This document shows positions 19,158-27,765 of a DNA stretch of 64,000 nt, in pieces; positions within the stretch are counted from its first letter, which is position 1; each line of letters begins with the position of its first letter. The DNA comes from Guptibacillus spartinae (GTDB lineage: Bacteria; Bacillota; Bacilli; Bacillales; Guptibacillaceae): contig NZ_JAQQWU010000002.1 in NCBI RefSeq assembly GCF_028610625.1, positions 372,001 to 436,000 on the forward strand, written 5' to 3'. The notes below the pieces were generated by a model that did not search any database, was not told the origin of the DNA, and worked only from the letters and a program-made list of their open reading frames with translations. The position numbers and the translations under genes are program-made.

Positions 19158-20099
19158 TTATTTTATTGCAGATTCCTTCATCTCGTTCGTTGCTTTAAAA
19201 ACGGCTTTATTATTCGATTCTTTCACTTCTGCTTTTACAGGCTCTTTCTGATGATTCACGAGCAAGTAAATCACAGCAAAATAACCGACATAGGCAATAA
19301 TTTCTTCGATTGAAGGCATCGATGAATACCCAAACAATGCTTTAAAGAAAATACCGATATCACCTGAAAGCAATGGGGCAACTCCATGATCTCGAACATA
19401 ATGGGCATAGTCGATGGGATGCTCTGGTAAAAACCAGGTTAAATCGTACACGTGAGGCATGACGCTTCCAATTAATTTAATATCTTGCATCATGGAAATT
19501 CCCTGTACAAACAGTCCACCGGCAATAAGAACTATGAATATGCCAGTAATTTTAAAGAAAGATTTAAGTGGAATGCGCATCGTACCTTTAAAGAAGAAGT
19601 ATGAAACTGCGGAAGCAATCAAAATCCCGGTAATCGCTCCCCACCCTTGAAACCCTTTACCAATATCGCCTCCGGTAATCGCTGCGAAGAAGAAAACTGT
19701 TTCAACACCTTCTCGAAGAACAACTAAAAAGGAATGAATCACCATACCAATAACATTACCTGTGGTAATATATTCGGTCATTTTCCCCTCAGTTTTCCCT
19801 TTAAGGTTTCGACTATGTGAAGCCATCCAAAATACCATTTGCGTTAAGAGAACAGCTGAGATAAGCATAATGGAAATTTTCAGATAGATCTCGCTTCCCA
19901 TTGCAGCGAATCCTGTGAAAACAACCTGAAACAGCATAGCAACGCCGACACTTGCTACAACAGCAAGACCAGCCCCTAACCAGACAAACTTGTTATACTG
20001 GCACTGTCCCATTCGTTTCATATAGGTTGTTATGATTCCAATAATGAGAAGTGCTTCAAGTACTTCCCTGAACATGATCAGTAATGCCTGAATTTCCAT
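19158..20099 (-). CDS. FTR1/EfeU-family iron permease
   Basis: Membrane iron importer, 313 residues, about seven helices. Both hallmark REXXE motifs are present, Arg11-Glu15 (REVLE) and Arg129-Glu133 (REGVE); these are the iron-binding sites of the family. It lies 29 bases after a secreted helper gene and shares its Fur-controlled promoter. No EfeO- or EfeB-like genes follow, so this is not a full EfeUOB operon. Classical members need an oxidase or peroxidase partner, which is not seen here. Confidence 0.87.
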   Translation of the reverse strand: MEIQALLIMFREVLEALLIIGIITTYMKRMGQCQYNKFVWLGAGLAVVASVGVAMLFQVVFTGFAAMGSEIYLKISIMLISAVLLTQMVFWMASHSRNLKGKTEGKMTEYITTGNVIGMVIHSFLVVLREGVETVFFFAAITGGDIGKGFQGWGAITGILIASAVSYFFFKGTMRIPLKSFFKITGIFIVLIAGGLFVQGISMMQDIKLIGSVMPHVYDLTWFLPEHPIDYAHYVRDHGVAPLLSGDIGIFFKALFGYSSMPSIEEIIAYVGYFAVIYLLVNHQKEPVKAEVKESNNKAVFKATNEMKESAIK

Positions 20100-20128
20100 T
20101 AAACTTTCCCCTTTCTACAAACAAATGC

Positions 20129-20890
20129 TTAGCGGCGACGTTTTCTTGCAGTGTAAATTACAACTCCCACGATAATAACGACAAGAATAATGAGAGGAAG
20201 CCAATTTGATAGCTGACTTAAGTCAGTCCAATCAGTTTTTTCACCCGTAGTTTCCTCTTCTGTCGCACTTTCACCAAAGTGGCCAATCTCCACTGATTTC
20301 ATATCAAAATGATCTTTTAGTCCGTCAAGTATGACTTTCTTACTTTCAGCAAATTGTTCTTCATTGGATTCTTTCTCCCCAACTCCAAATAGACCTGGAT
20401 TACCGAGAGAATCAAGTAAAACTTCAAACTCATTTTTTATTGTGTCATCAAGTTCTGCGTTTGTTTCTTTGACTACTGGAGAGAGCGTTTTATATGTAGC
20501 ATCTGCTTTTCCAACCAGTTTTCTCGTCGTATCATATTCTTCAAAATCACTTTCAGCGTTTTCAAGTCGTCTAGAAATATTAAGCACGAGAACTTGCTGC
20601 ATGTTTGTGATCACAGCTTCTTTGTCCTCATTATCTATTTCATTTTGCACAGCTTGAACTGCATCATCACCCATATGTAATTGAATTTCGTCTTTGACAG
20701 AAGCGAATATTTTGTTCGCTTCTTCAAAATTTGGAGGAGATTCATTTAATTTAGCAGACATCTCGCTGTATGCTTCAGCTACTTTTTCTTCGGTAGGATC
20801 ACCATATGAATAGGCTTGAGCAAGATCTGGTACAGCAAGTGTACAAATAAGAGTTAACAAAAAGACTGATGATAGAATGCGTTTTTTCAT
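20129..20890 (-). CDS. membrane-anchored extracytoplasmic protein of the FTR1 operon
   Basis: 253 residues. A signal peptide (1-26, ending LAQA) is followed by about 180 mostly helical, acidic residues. Near the C-terminus a single membrane helix (about 229-247) ends in TARKRRR, giving an outside-facing anchored protein. I do not recognise a named domain. Its place before the permease and under the same Fur box suggests an iron-binding helper. It may be a split form of the helical extracytoplasmic domain fused to FTR1 in longer homologues; that is inference. GAGGAGG precedes the ATG. Confidence 0.7.
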   Translation of the reverse strand: MKKRILSSVFLLTLICTLAVPDLAQAYSYGDPTEEKVAEAYSEMSAKLNESPPNFEEANKIFASVKDEIQLHMGDDAVQAVQNEIDNEDKEAVITNMQQVLVLNISRRLENAESDFEEYDTTRKLVGKADATYKTLSPVVKETNAELDDTIKNEFEVLLDSLGNPGLFGVGEKESNEEQFAESKKVILDGLKDHFDMKSVEIGHFGESATEEETTGEKTDWTDLSQLSNWLPLIILVVIIVGVVIYTARKRRR

Positions 20891-20911
20891 TTGAAATCCT
20901 CCTCATTGATA

Positions 20912-20940
20912 ATGATAATGATTATCATCATTGAAGTCAA
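20912..20940 (-). promoter_or_regulatory. sigma-A promoter overlapped by a Fur box
   Basis: TTGACT (20940-20935), a 17-base spacer and TATCAT (20917-20912). Over the -10 and spacer lies TGATAATGATTATCA (20913-20927), an exact match to the Bacillus 7-1-7 Fur operator, with a flanking GATAAT repeat giving a second overlapping site. The iron operon should be repressed when iron is plentiful. Confidence 0.9.
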
Positions 20941-20954
20941 TAACAGATTGGCGA

Positions 20955-21728
20955 TTAGTGCGACTTTTCTGCCAAGATAGCTTCCACCCTATTTACGTCA
21001 AGTTCATGAGCACGTACATCAATCGCTACCTTCTTTACAGGTCGTGTCATTTCTTTGAAGATTGCAGGTAGAACCGAAGTCAAATAGGCTTTAAATTTAA
21101 TATAAGATTCGCCTGTCGAACGAACTTGATACGTAATTGGTACTTCTTTCACCCTAAATCCTTTTCGCACAAGATTTAAAGTAAGCACCTGAGCATAGTT
21201 GTAATCATGTATAATTTCACTATGTTCCATTGCTTGTCTTGAAAAAACTCTCATCCCCGATTGACCGTCATAGATCCACTTCTGTAAAAGAAGCGATTGA
21301 AGGAAGGTAAAACAATAATTGCCTAGTCGTCGATGTAATCGCATACCATCAATCGTTCCTTTGAAACGTGACCCCATTACATAGTCTGCTTCCCCATTAA
21401 ATACAGGTTGGAGAAGATCAGGTAATTGCCACGCTGGATATTCATTATCAGCATCAAGCATAACGCCGATATCTGCACCAAGTTCAACTGAGTAAGAAAT
21501 TCCTTTTCGAACAGCTGCACCAAGCCCCTGATTCTTATCAAAGGAATAGATGTAGTCTGCACCGGCTGATTTTGAAACTTCTACCGTTCGGTCAGAGGAC
21601 CCATCATCGATCACGAGTACACTTACGTGAACGGTGGGGTGAATATCTCTTGGGATTTGATTAATGACTTCCCCAATAGAGTCTTCTTCGTTGTGTGCAG
21701 GTAAAAAAACAATGACGTGTTGCTTCAT
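20955..21728 (-). CDS. family 2 glycosyltransferase (polyprenyl-phosphate sugar synthase-like)
   Basis: 257 residues with a GT-A fold: FLPAHNEEDSIGEVI at the start, VIDDGSSDRT (39-48) and the metal-binding DAD at 92-94 (MLDADNEYP). This resembles dolichol-phosphate mannose synthase-like enzymes that put a sugar on undecaprenyl phosphate. No membrane helices at the end, so membrane partners are likely. It is the last gene of a four-gene operon and overlaps the upstream gene by 4 bases. The sugar is unknown. Confidence 0.82.
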   Translation of the reverse strand: MKQHVIVFLPAHNEEDSIGEVINQIPRDIHPTVHVSVLVIDDGSSDRTVEVSKSAGADYIYSFDKNQGLGAAVRKGISYSVELGADIGVMLDADNEYPAWQLPDLLQPVFNGEADYVMGSRFKGTIDGMRLHRRLGNYCFTFLQSLLLQKWIYDGQSGMRVFSRQAMEHSEIIHDYNYAQVLTLNLVRKGFRVKEVPITYQVRSTGESYIKFKAYLTSVLPAIFKEMTRPVKKVAIDVRAHELDVNRVEAILAEKSH

Positions 21729-23188
21729 TTCATAACTTCTTCCTTTCTATCTTGAAAAGCTTCATCTAAAATGACTCCTCTACTATGCGATGGAGTTGGA
21801 GCTCCAAGTAAATGCGCTACAGTCGGTGCTATGGACGTAAGGCTATGTTTTTCTTCAACGATTTTTCCTTTGGCAATCGATGGTCCATTTAAGAAAAATG
21901 GTACGAAACGTTCCCCTTCATCAAGATGCCCGTGTCCCCCGATGCCATCCGCCTGACCGTGATCTGCGCACACAATCAACGTTGTGTTTTCCATAAACCC
22001 ATTTTCCTTTAGGAAGTGAACATACTCTTCTACTAATTTATCGGCTTCTTCAATTTTTTGAATATAATCGTCATAAAGTACACCTCGTGCATGTCCTGTT
22101 TGATCTGTCCCAATAAGCTGTACCGTAAAGAAGTCAGGATTTTTATCAAGCATGATTTGACGAGCACCCTCCATAATCTTCGTATCAGCTACGTCATTGT
22201 TCATGACAGCTGTTACAGTATCAACGTCAGTACCCATGGCATCAACCAAATGGGCAATACCAAGAAGCCTTCCTGTCTTACCTACCTTCCGTAGTGAATC
22301 AAAGATTGTTTCTACTTTCACCCCGAGATTCCAAACCATATTTGACTTAATACCGTGTTCAAGTGGATATGTACCTGTCATCATGGAAGAGAAACAGACA
22401 ACTGTACGGGCTGGATAGACCGTTTCCATTTGACTGTATTCTGTCCCATTTTTCTTTAAAGAATCAAGGAATGGGGTGTTCGCTTCCTGAAATCGCTCTT
22501 TACGCATCCCATCAATGACAATCATAATAACGCGATCGTTTGTCACCGTAGCTTCAACTGGTTTGGTGTAATCTTGTTTCACTGCCGGCTTCCAATCAAA
22601 CAGGTATCGGTGAAGGATAAAGCTAAACAACCAGACTCCTGCATAAAAGAACGCAAGTGTCATCCAATCAAACGAACCCCCGCTCGCTAAAGATGTGTCA
22701 ATAACTGCTGTCCAAATCGACAGAATCAATAAAAATTTGGGTAGCTGTTCCTGTGCGTTACCGCTCGTAGAATCACTATTCTTAAGCACTAGCTTCCAGA
22801 AGCGAGTGAAATTAAGCCAGCTTGTTCCAATACGAAGGTGATAATAGAAGGTGCCCCAAAAAAAGATTGTAAAGAAAAAATAAAGACCGATTCCTAGCAT
22901 AGCTGCTGGATATGAAAACTGATCAAAAATCAATAAATAGCCTACGAGTGGTAGCCACAAATAATTTCGTAAGAATAACGGATAGTCATAAACATAATAA
23001 AGTACGAGAAGTGGCAATACAGCCATAAACCCTAGTAAAAATGCTCCCCAAAACGTGGTGGAAGTCCAGTGGGTAATTGATAATAACACCATCGTACCCG
23101 TCACAAAAATGGGCGTAAACGGCTTCCCTTCATTCAGAAGATTCCAGCATCTTGCTGCTATTTTTTCAAATTTCGAAGCTTGTTTCAT
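21725..23188 (-). CDS. membrane protein with alkaline phosphatase-fold (phosphodiesterase/nucleotide pyrophosphatase type) domain
   Basis: 487 residues. Residues 24-195 hold about six membrane helices; the rest is a soluble domain. Metal and catalytic positions of the superfamily are visible: Asp226 (VIDGM), nucleophile Thr262 (PARTVVCFSS), Asp362 and His366 (GTDQTGH), Asp409-His410 (ADHG) and His421 (GGHGHL). It could hydrolyse phosphodiesters or transfer a phospho-alcohol onto a glycan. The choice cannot be made from sequence. It is 4-base overlapped with both neighbours, so it belongs to the surface-sugar operon. Confidence 0.78.
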   Translation of the reverse strand: MKQASKFEKIAARCWNLLNEGKPFTPIFVTGTMVLLSITHWTSTTFWGAFLLGFMAVLPLLVLYYVYDYPLFLRNYLWLPLVGYLLIFDQFSYPAAMLGIGLYFFFTIFFWGTFYYHLRIGTSWLNFTRFWKLVLKNSDSTSGNAQEQLPKFLLILSIWTAVIDTSLASGGSFDWMTLAFFYAGVWLFSFILHRYLFDWKPAVKQDYTKPVEATVTNDRVIMIVIDGMRKERFQEANTPFLDSLKKNGTEYSQMETVYPARTVVCFSSMMTGTYPLEHGIKSNMVWNLGVKVETIFDSLRKVGKTGRLLGIAHLVDAMGTDVDTVTAVMNNDVADTKIMEGARQIMLDKNPDFFTVQLIGTDQTGHARGVLYDDYIQKIEEADKLVEEYVHFLKENGFMENTTLIVCADHGQADGIGGHGHLDEGERFVPFFLNGPSIAKGKIVEEKHSLTSIAPTVAHLLGAPTPSHSRGVILDEAFQDRKEEVMK

Positions 23189-24126
23189 GATGTTTCCCCT
23201 TTCTTTTTCATAAACGATTTCAACTCTTGAATTCGAAGAGGGTAAAGATAGAATGCAACTAAACCGGCGATATAAGAATAAGCATATTTAAAAGCATGCG
23301 TAACTAGCGCAATTGAAAAGGCTTCTTCCCATCCAATACCAACCTGATGTAGTGAGAAGCTCATCACACTTTCATAAGTGGCTAAACCACCAGGAGCAAG
23401 CTGGAACACCCCTGACCCAACCGATAAAGCGGTTACCCACATAGCGTCTAAATAGGCAAAATGATGGTTAAAACCAGCAACGGAGTAAACGACGATTCCT
23501 TCAGCTATCCAGCTGAGACATGAAATGAGAACGATAAGAACCATGTAAGGGGAGCTTAATAGTTTCTTCAAAATAGCGAACTGTTTAGACAAAAAACCAG
23601 CATTCGTTTTTTTTCTTACATATAGGATTAAAGTGAATCCGCTCACTATAAAGAGCGTTAGCATTCCTAATAAAAACGTTGTGCTAACCGTTATCCCAAA
23701 AAGCTCTGCGCCAATAATGGCAAAAACACCAAGCCAGAAAAGATCGATCGCTCGTAGAATGACAACAGATTGAACAGAAGTCGTCCATTGTCCTTTTTGT
23801 TTATGGGCAAGAACCCCCATTCTTACAGCTTCTCCTCCCTTAAACGGTAAAAGATGATTAAAGAACAGGCTATAAAAAATTCCTGCCAAATAAACTCTCA
23901 TGGAAATGGTCCTATCAACAAGTAACCTCCAACACAAACCCCGTAATAAAAAAGAGCACGTATACCCGATAACCATTGCAAATACTAAGCCTGGATGATT
24001 AGTCAAACCGTTCGTAAGTGCCGTTAGGCTAGACAAGTTAAATTCATTTAATAGTAAAAATCCAAAGAGATAGATTAGGAACAAGCCAAATACCCATTTT
24101 ATTATTCGTGATAGCTTTTTGCCCAT
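23185..24126 (-). CDS. UPF0104/lysylphosphatidylglycerol synthase-type membrane protein
   Basis: 313 residues, about eight membrane helices, with the family features FNHLLPFKGGEAVRM and GSGVFQLAPGGLATYES. This is the integral-membrane half found in MprF and AglD-like proteins. It is often encoded beside polyprenyl-sugar transferases, where a flippase-like role is suspected. It lacks the soluble aminoacyl transferase domain of MprF. It overlaps the epimerase gene by 25 bases. Confidence 0.8.
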   Translation of the reverse strand: MGKKLSRIIKWVFGLFLIYLFGFLLLNEFNLSSLTALTNGLTNHPGLVFAMVIGYTCSFLLRGLCWRLLVDRTISMRVYLAGIFYSLFFNHLLPFKGGEAVRMGVLAHKQKGQWTTSVQSVVILRAIDLFWLGVFAIIGAELFGITVSTTFLLGMLTLFIVSGFTLILYVRKKTNAGFLSKQFAILKKLLSSPYMVLIVLISCLSWIAEGIVVYSVAGFNHHFAYLDAMWVTALSVGSGVFQLAPGGLATYESVMSFSLHQVGIGWEEAFSIALVTHAFKYAYSYIAGLVAFYLYPLRIQELKSFMKKKGETS

Positions 24127-25046
24127 TCAATTGTCCTTCTTATCCCCTCTTCAAAGGTAACTTCAGGAGAATACCCCAGATCTTTTCGTGCCTTACTAAT
24201 ATCTCCCCACGTATGTCGAACATCTCCTCGTCGAAACGTGCCTTCTCTTACCTTTGCTTGTGGAAAATAGTTAGTAAGTAGATCAATTAGCTCAGTAAGA
24301 GAAACAGGTTCTCCTGAAGCCAAGTTATAAGTCTCAGTTATCCCCTTCTGGTTAAGAGCTAACTTTATCCCATTTGTAATATCATCAATGTATGTAAAAT
24401 CTCTTGACTGATTCCGATCATATACTGTAATTTCCTCGCCTTTTAAGAATTTTTCAGTAAATAGCGGTATCGCCATATCCGGGCGTCCCCACGGTCCATA
24501 TACTGTGAAAAATCTCAGTATTGTTAATTTGAAACCATAAAGTGATTGATAGGCGTGGCAAAAAGATTCCGCTCCAGCTTTCGCTGCTGCATAGGGTGAT
24601 TTCACCTGTCCATTTGCTTGTTCTTCTCCCACAGGTCCTTCTTCTCGATTTCCATATACAGAAGAAGAGGAACCAAATAAAATATGAGGAACGCCTGTTT
24701 CTCCCGCTGCGCTTAACACATTAACAACTACTTTTATATCCTGATCAATATAGTCATGTGGGTGTTTCAGTGAGTACTGAACGCCAGGAAGAGCAGCAAG
24801 ATGAATGACTTTATCATAACTGTGGACTTCAAAATGATTCATCGTCTCTTCAGCATCTAATAAATCAAATCTATGTAAGCTTATAGGACCAATTTTATTA
24901 ATTTCATTGAGATGCTCTATCTTTCGTTCAATATGATAATAAGATGAAAAATGATCAATAATGGAAACATGATGACCTGCCATTAATAGCTTCTTTGCCA
25001 GGCTACTTCCTATAAATCCTGCTCCTCCGGTAATGACTACTTTCAT
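24102..25046 (-). CDS. NAD-dependent nucleotide-sugar epimerase/dehydratase
   Basis: 314-residue extended short-chain dehydrogenase: NAD motif GGAGFIGSSLA (7-17), catalytic Ser127-129, Tyr152 and Lys156 (SPYAAAKAG). The GRPDMAIPLFTEKFLKGE segment is typical of UDP-glucuronate or UDP-glucose 4-epimerase-like members. It probably makes the UDP-sugar used by the GT2 enzyme. It is the first gene of the four-gene operon; its upstream region is described at 25096-25340. Confidence 0.83.
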   Translation of the reverse strand: MKVVITGGAGFIGSSLAKKLLMAGHHVSIIDHFSSYYHIERKIEHLNEINKIGPISLHRFDLLDAEETMNHFEVHSYDKVIHLAALPGVQYSLKHPHDYIDQDIKVVVNVLSAAGETGVPHILFGSSSSVYGNREEGPVGEEQANGQVKSPYAAAKAGAESFCHAYQSLYGFKLTILRFFTVYGPWGRPDMAIPLFTEKFLKGEEITVYDRNQSRDFTYIDDITNGIKLALNQKGITETYNLASGEPVSLTELIDLLTNYFPQAKVREGTFRRGDVRHTWGDISKARKDLGYSPEVTFEEGIRRTIEWAKSYHE

Positions 25047-25095
25047 TTTTATGCACTCCCGCTAAATTCAAATCGATGAACTGCTATCACAAGCG

Positions 25096-25120
25096 AAATG
25101 GCCGCAGTTAGCGGCCATTT
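25096..25120 (-). other. GC-rich hairpin upstream of the epimerase gene
   Basis: A perfect 10-bp stem (25096-25105 with 25111-25120, 5-base loop), 50 bases before the epimerase ATG. It has no proper U run, so it is either a leader structure or an inefficient terminator. Confidence 0.6.
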
Positions 25121-25311
25121 CAATCTAAAGCTATTCTACTACACTTTTACATGCGCTCAAAATTTGTTCACTATCGTTGATTCATCAGCATTGTTACTGA
25201 AAAAAGCATCTTAATATTTCAGCTCTTCTTGTTCTCTATTTCTTTTACTTCAGACAATGTCTCCAATAAAGAATTACAAACTATTTTCAAAATGCCGGAT
25301 TGTCCATGCTG

Positions 25312-25340
25312 ATTATATCGAGAACGATTATCAGTGTCAA
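25312..25340 (-). promoter_or_regulatory. consensus sigma-A promoter with Fur-like operator
   Basis: TTGACA (25340-25335), 17-base spacer and TATAAT (25317-25312): a full consensus match. TGATAATCGTTCTCG (25333-25319) in the spacer matches 11 of 15 positions of the Fur box. The next recognised gene downstream is the epimerase, about 260 bases away; only a 20-30 codon frame without a good start lies between. This covers the 25047-25367 gap together with the hairpin. Confidence 0.72.
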
Positions 25341-25365
25341 TAGCTTTTCATTTCTATGAAGATAC

Positions 25366-25404
25366 AAAAAACACCCGAATCTGGAAAACAGATTCGGGTG
25401 TTTT
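25366..25404 (-). terminator. trxA terminator
   Basis: A perfect 15-bp stem (25368-25382 with 25390-25404, 7-base loop) with flanking A and T runs, 12 bases after the trxA stop. Confidence 0.92.
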
Positions 25405-25416
25405 AATCACACATTC

Positions 25417-25728
25417 TTATTGATGCTTAGAAAGCGTTTGTGCTAGTGCTTCTTTCGGTTGGAAGCCGACAACCTGGTCAACAACCTCACCATTTTTGAA
25501 AACGAGTAGTGTCGGAATGCTCATTACACCGAATTTGCTTGCTGTTTCCTGATTTTCATCAACGTCAAGCTTTACAACTTTCACGTCGCTCATTTCAGAA
25601 TCAAGCTCTTCTAGAACTGGAGCAATCATTTTACAAGGACCACACCATGGTGCCCAGAAGTCTGCAAGAACGAGACCTTCACTTGTTTCTTGTGCGAAAC
25701 TTTGATCTGTTGCATGTACAATAGCCAT
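25417..25728 (-). CDS. trxA: thioredoxin
   Basis: Cytoplasmic disulfide reductant, 103 residues. The active site WCGPC spans 28-32 in [11 protein letters not shown], with the cis-proline in [15 protein letters not shown] lies upstream of the ATG. An extended -10 (TGATATACT, 25841-25833) about 100 bases upstream is a likely promoter. It follows the fatty-acid oxidation cluster as in B. subtilis. Confidence 0.97.
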   Translation of the reverse strand: MAIVHATDQSFAQETSEGLVLADFWAPWCGPCKMIAPVLEELDSEMSDVKVVKLDVDENQETASKFGVMSIPTLLVFKNGEVVDQVVGFQPKEALAQTLSKHQ

Positions 25729-25832
25729 ACTGTATCTTCCTCCTTAAACATTTATCACTTGAGAATACCAGGTTAAGGCCGGTTGCCTCAGTGTGCTCTG
25801 CCATCATGATCTTTATCAAATGGCACAGAATG

Positions 25833-25841
25833 AGTATATCA
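25833..25841 (-). promoter_or_regulatory. extended -10 promoter candidate for trxA
   Basis: TGA-TATACT on the minus strand with no good -35. Position and leader length suit trxA. I see no clear sigma-B site. Confidence 0.45.
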
Positions 25842-25943
25842 TTAATCCTCTTTATGATTCCATTCTTTTGACTTACATTCATTCTTCCCTAACTTTTATA
25901 TAATAAAACGGTTAGTCCAAAACAGGACTTGATGAATCTTCAT

Positions 25944-25970
25944 AAAAAAAGCGAGCTCGCAGCTCGCTTT
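25944..25970 (-). terminator. terminator after etfA
   Basis: A perfect 10-bp stem (25948-25957 with 25961-25970, 3-base loop) followed by seven U on the minus strand. It ends the fadR-fadB-etfBA operon. Confidence 0.9.
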
Positions 25971-25974
25971 TCTC

Positions 25975-26952
25975 TTAGCTTGTTTGTAACACTTTCTTAA
26001 ATTCCTGCGTAAGCAGAGGAACGACTTCAAATAGATCACCAACAATGCCGTAATCTGCAACATTGAAGATACTTGCTTCAGGATCCTTATTAATAGCAAC
26101 AATTACTTTTGAGTTAGACATACCTGCTAAGTGTTGGATCGCGCCCGAAATACCACAAGCAATATAAAGGTCTGGCGTTACAACTTTACCTGTTTGCCCA
26201 ATTTGAAGGGAGTAATCACAATAGTCAGCATCACAAGCTCCACGAGACGCCCCTACAGCAGCTCCGAGAAGATCAGCAAGTTCTTGTAACGGTTCAAAAC
26301 CTTCTTCACTTTTAACGCCACGGCCTCCAGCGACTATTACTTTTGCCTCAGAGAGATCAACACCAGAAGTGGACTTACGAACGACTTCTTTCACAATTGT
26401 TCGAAGGTCCTTAATTTCTACACTCTCTTCAAATACTTCCCCAGAGCGTGATTCATCGCTTTCAAGTGCTGTAATGTTATTCGGACGAATTGTAGCAATA
26501 ACAATTCCTTCTTTTACTTTCTTCTTCTCAAATGCTTTACCAGAATAGATTGGTCGTGTAAATACAACTGTTTCTCCATCAAGTTCGATACCTGTCGCAT
26601 CAGAAATTAATCCAGCGTCAAGCTTGCTCGCAAGTCGAGGTGCTAAGTCTTTACCCATTGAGGTATGAGGCATCAAAATTGCATCTGGATCAACGCTCTG
26701 AACAATTTGTAAGAATGCTTGTCCGTACCCATCACTTGTATAATTTTTCAGTTTTTCATCTTCTACTTTAATGACGCGGTCTGCCCCATAGTGGAAAAGT
26801 GGATCTGTTAAGGAACTCACGTTTTCTCCTGCTATTGCTGCTATTACTTCACCGCCAGCTGCAATTTCTTTTCCAGCCGCAATTGCTTCAAATGAGACAT
26901 TTCGTAATTCATTGTCACGTGCTTCTGCAAATACAAGTACTTTTTTAGCCAT
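25975..26952 (-). CDS. etfA: electron transfer flavoprotein alpha subunit
   Basis: Accepts electrons from acyl-CoA dehydrogenases. The 325-residue product has the C-terminal FAD domain with VAGGRGVKSEEGF, GAAVGASRGACDADY, GQTGKVVTPDLYIACGISGA and VAINKDPEASIF. It lies 13 bases after etfB in the fadR operon. The stop codon sits at the terminator edge. Confidence 0.96.
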   Translation of the reverse strand: MAKKVLVFAEARDNELRNVSFEAIAAGKEIAAGGEVIAAIAGENVSSLTDPLFHYGADRVIKVEDEKLKNYTSDGYGQAFLQIVQSVDPDAILMPHTSMGKDLAPRLASKLDAGLISDATGIELDGETVVFTRPIYSGKAFEKKKVKEGIVIATIRPNNITALESDESRSGEVFEESVEIKDLRTIVKEVVRKSTSGVDLSEAKVIVAGGRGVKSEEGFEPLQELADLLGAAVGASRGACDADYCDYSLQIGQTGKVVTPDLYIACGISGAIQHLAGMSNSKVIVAINKDPEASIFNVADYGIVGDLFEVVPLLTQEFKKVLQTS

Positions 26953-26965
26953 AGTTGATCCCCTC

Positions 26966-27736
26966 CTATATAACTTTCGCTTCCTGGCGAAGTAATTTCA
27001 CTAATTCTTCTACTTGATCTCCAATTTCACCTTCAAGAACTTTCCCTGCTTCTTTCTTTGGTGGCAGATAAACTTCAATTGTTTCTGTTTTCGCTTCAAT
27101 TTCATCTTCATCAATATCAAGGTCATCATAATCAATTTCTTCTAGAGGCTTTTTCTTTGCTTTCATAATCCCCGGAAGCGAAGGATAACGTGGTTCATTG
27201 AGCCCTTGTTGCGCCGTAACAAGTAGAGGTAGTTGCGCTTCAACAACTTCCATATCACCTTCCACATCTCGTTCCATTGTTGCTGTTGTGCCATCGATAT
27301 CAAGCTTCGTAATTGTTGTGACGTAAGCGATTCCAAGTTTTTCAGCAAGACGCGGACCGATTTGACCCGTGCTGTTGTCGTTTGATACATTCCCACCTAG
27401 GATAATATCGTATTCTTTGTCTTCAAAGTAAGCTGCAAGAAGGGCAGTCGTCGTATACTGATCACTGTCATCAAGTTCTTCATTGTTAATGAGAACTGCT
27501 TTATCTGCCCCCATTGCTAGTGCTGTGCGCAGCTCTTTTTCAACTTCTTCATCACCAATGCTAACCACAGTTACTTCTCCACCATGATCATCACGTAGCT
27601 GAATGGCTTCCTCAATCGCATACTCATCATATGGGTTGATAATAAACTCAACGCCTTCTTCGCTAATCTTTCCATTTTCAATCACGATTTTTTCCTCTGT
27701 ATCGAAAGTTCTTTTCATAATGACATAAATGTTCAT
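26966..27736 (-). CDS. etfB: electron transfer flavoprotein beta subunit
   Basis: AMP-binding partner of EtfA, 256 residues. It begins MNIYVIMKRTFDTEEKIV and contains DEYAIEEAIQLRD and the signature region VTAQQGLNEPRYPSLPGIMKAKKKPLE. It lies between the enoyl-CoA hydratase gene and etfA with short gaps. Confidence 0.96.
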   Translation of the reverse strand: MNIYVIMKRTFDTEEKIVIENGKISEEGVEFIINPYDEYAIEEAIQLRDDHGGEVTVVSIGDEEVEKELRTALAMGADKAVLINNEELDDSDQYTTTALLAAYFEDKEYDIILGGNVSNDNSTGQIGPRLAEKLGIAYVTTITKLDIDGTTATMERDVEGDMEVVEAQLPLLVTAQQGLNEPRYPSLPGIMKAKKKPLEEIDYDDLDIDEDEIEAKTETIEVYLPPKKEAGKVLEGEIGDQVEELVKLLRQEAKVI

Positions 27737-27765
27737 ATCTTTATCCCTCCCTGAATTAATTTACC

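Noticed and set aside
25220-25330. Open minus-strand frame ending ...LETLSEVKEIENKKS downstream of the consensus promoter
   Set aside because: It overlaps the promoter, has only TTG starts with badly spaced GGAG, and no known similarity; kept only as part of the leader/sRNA finding.
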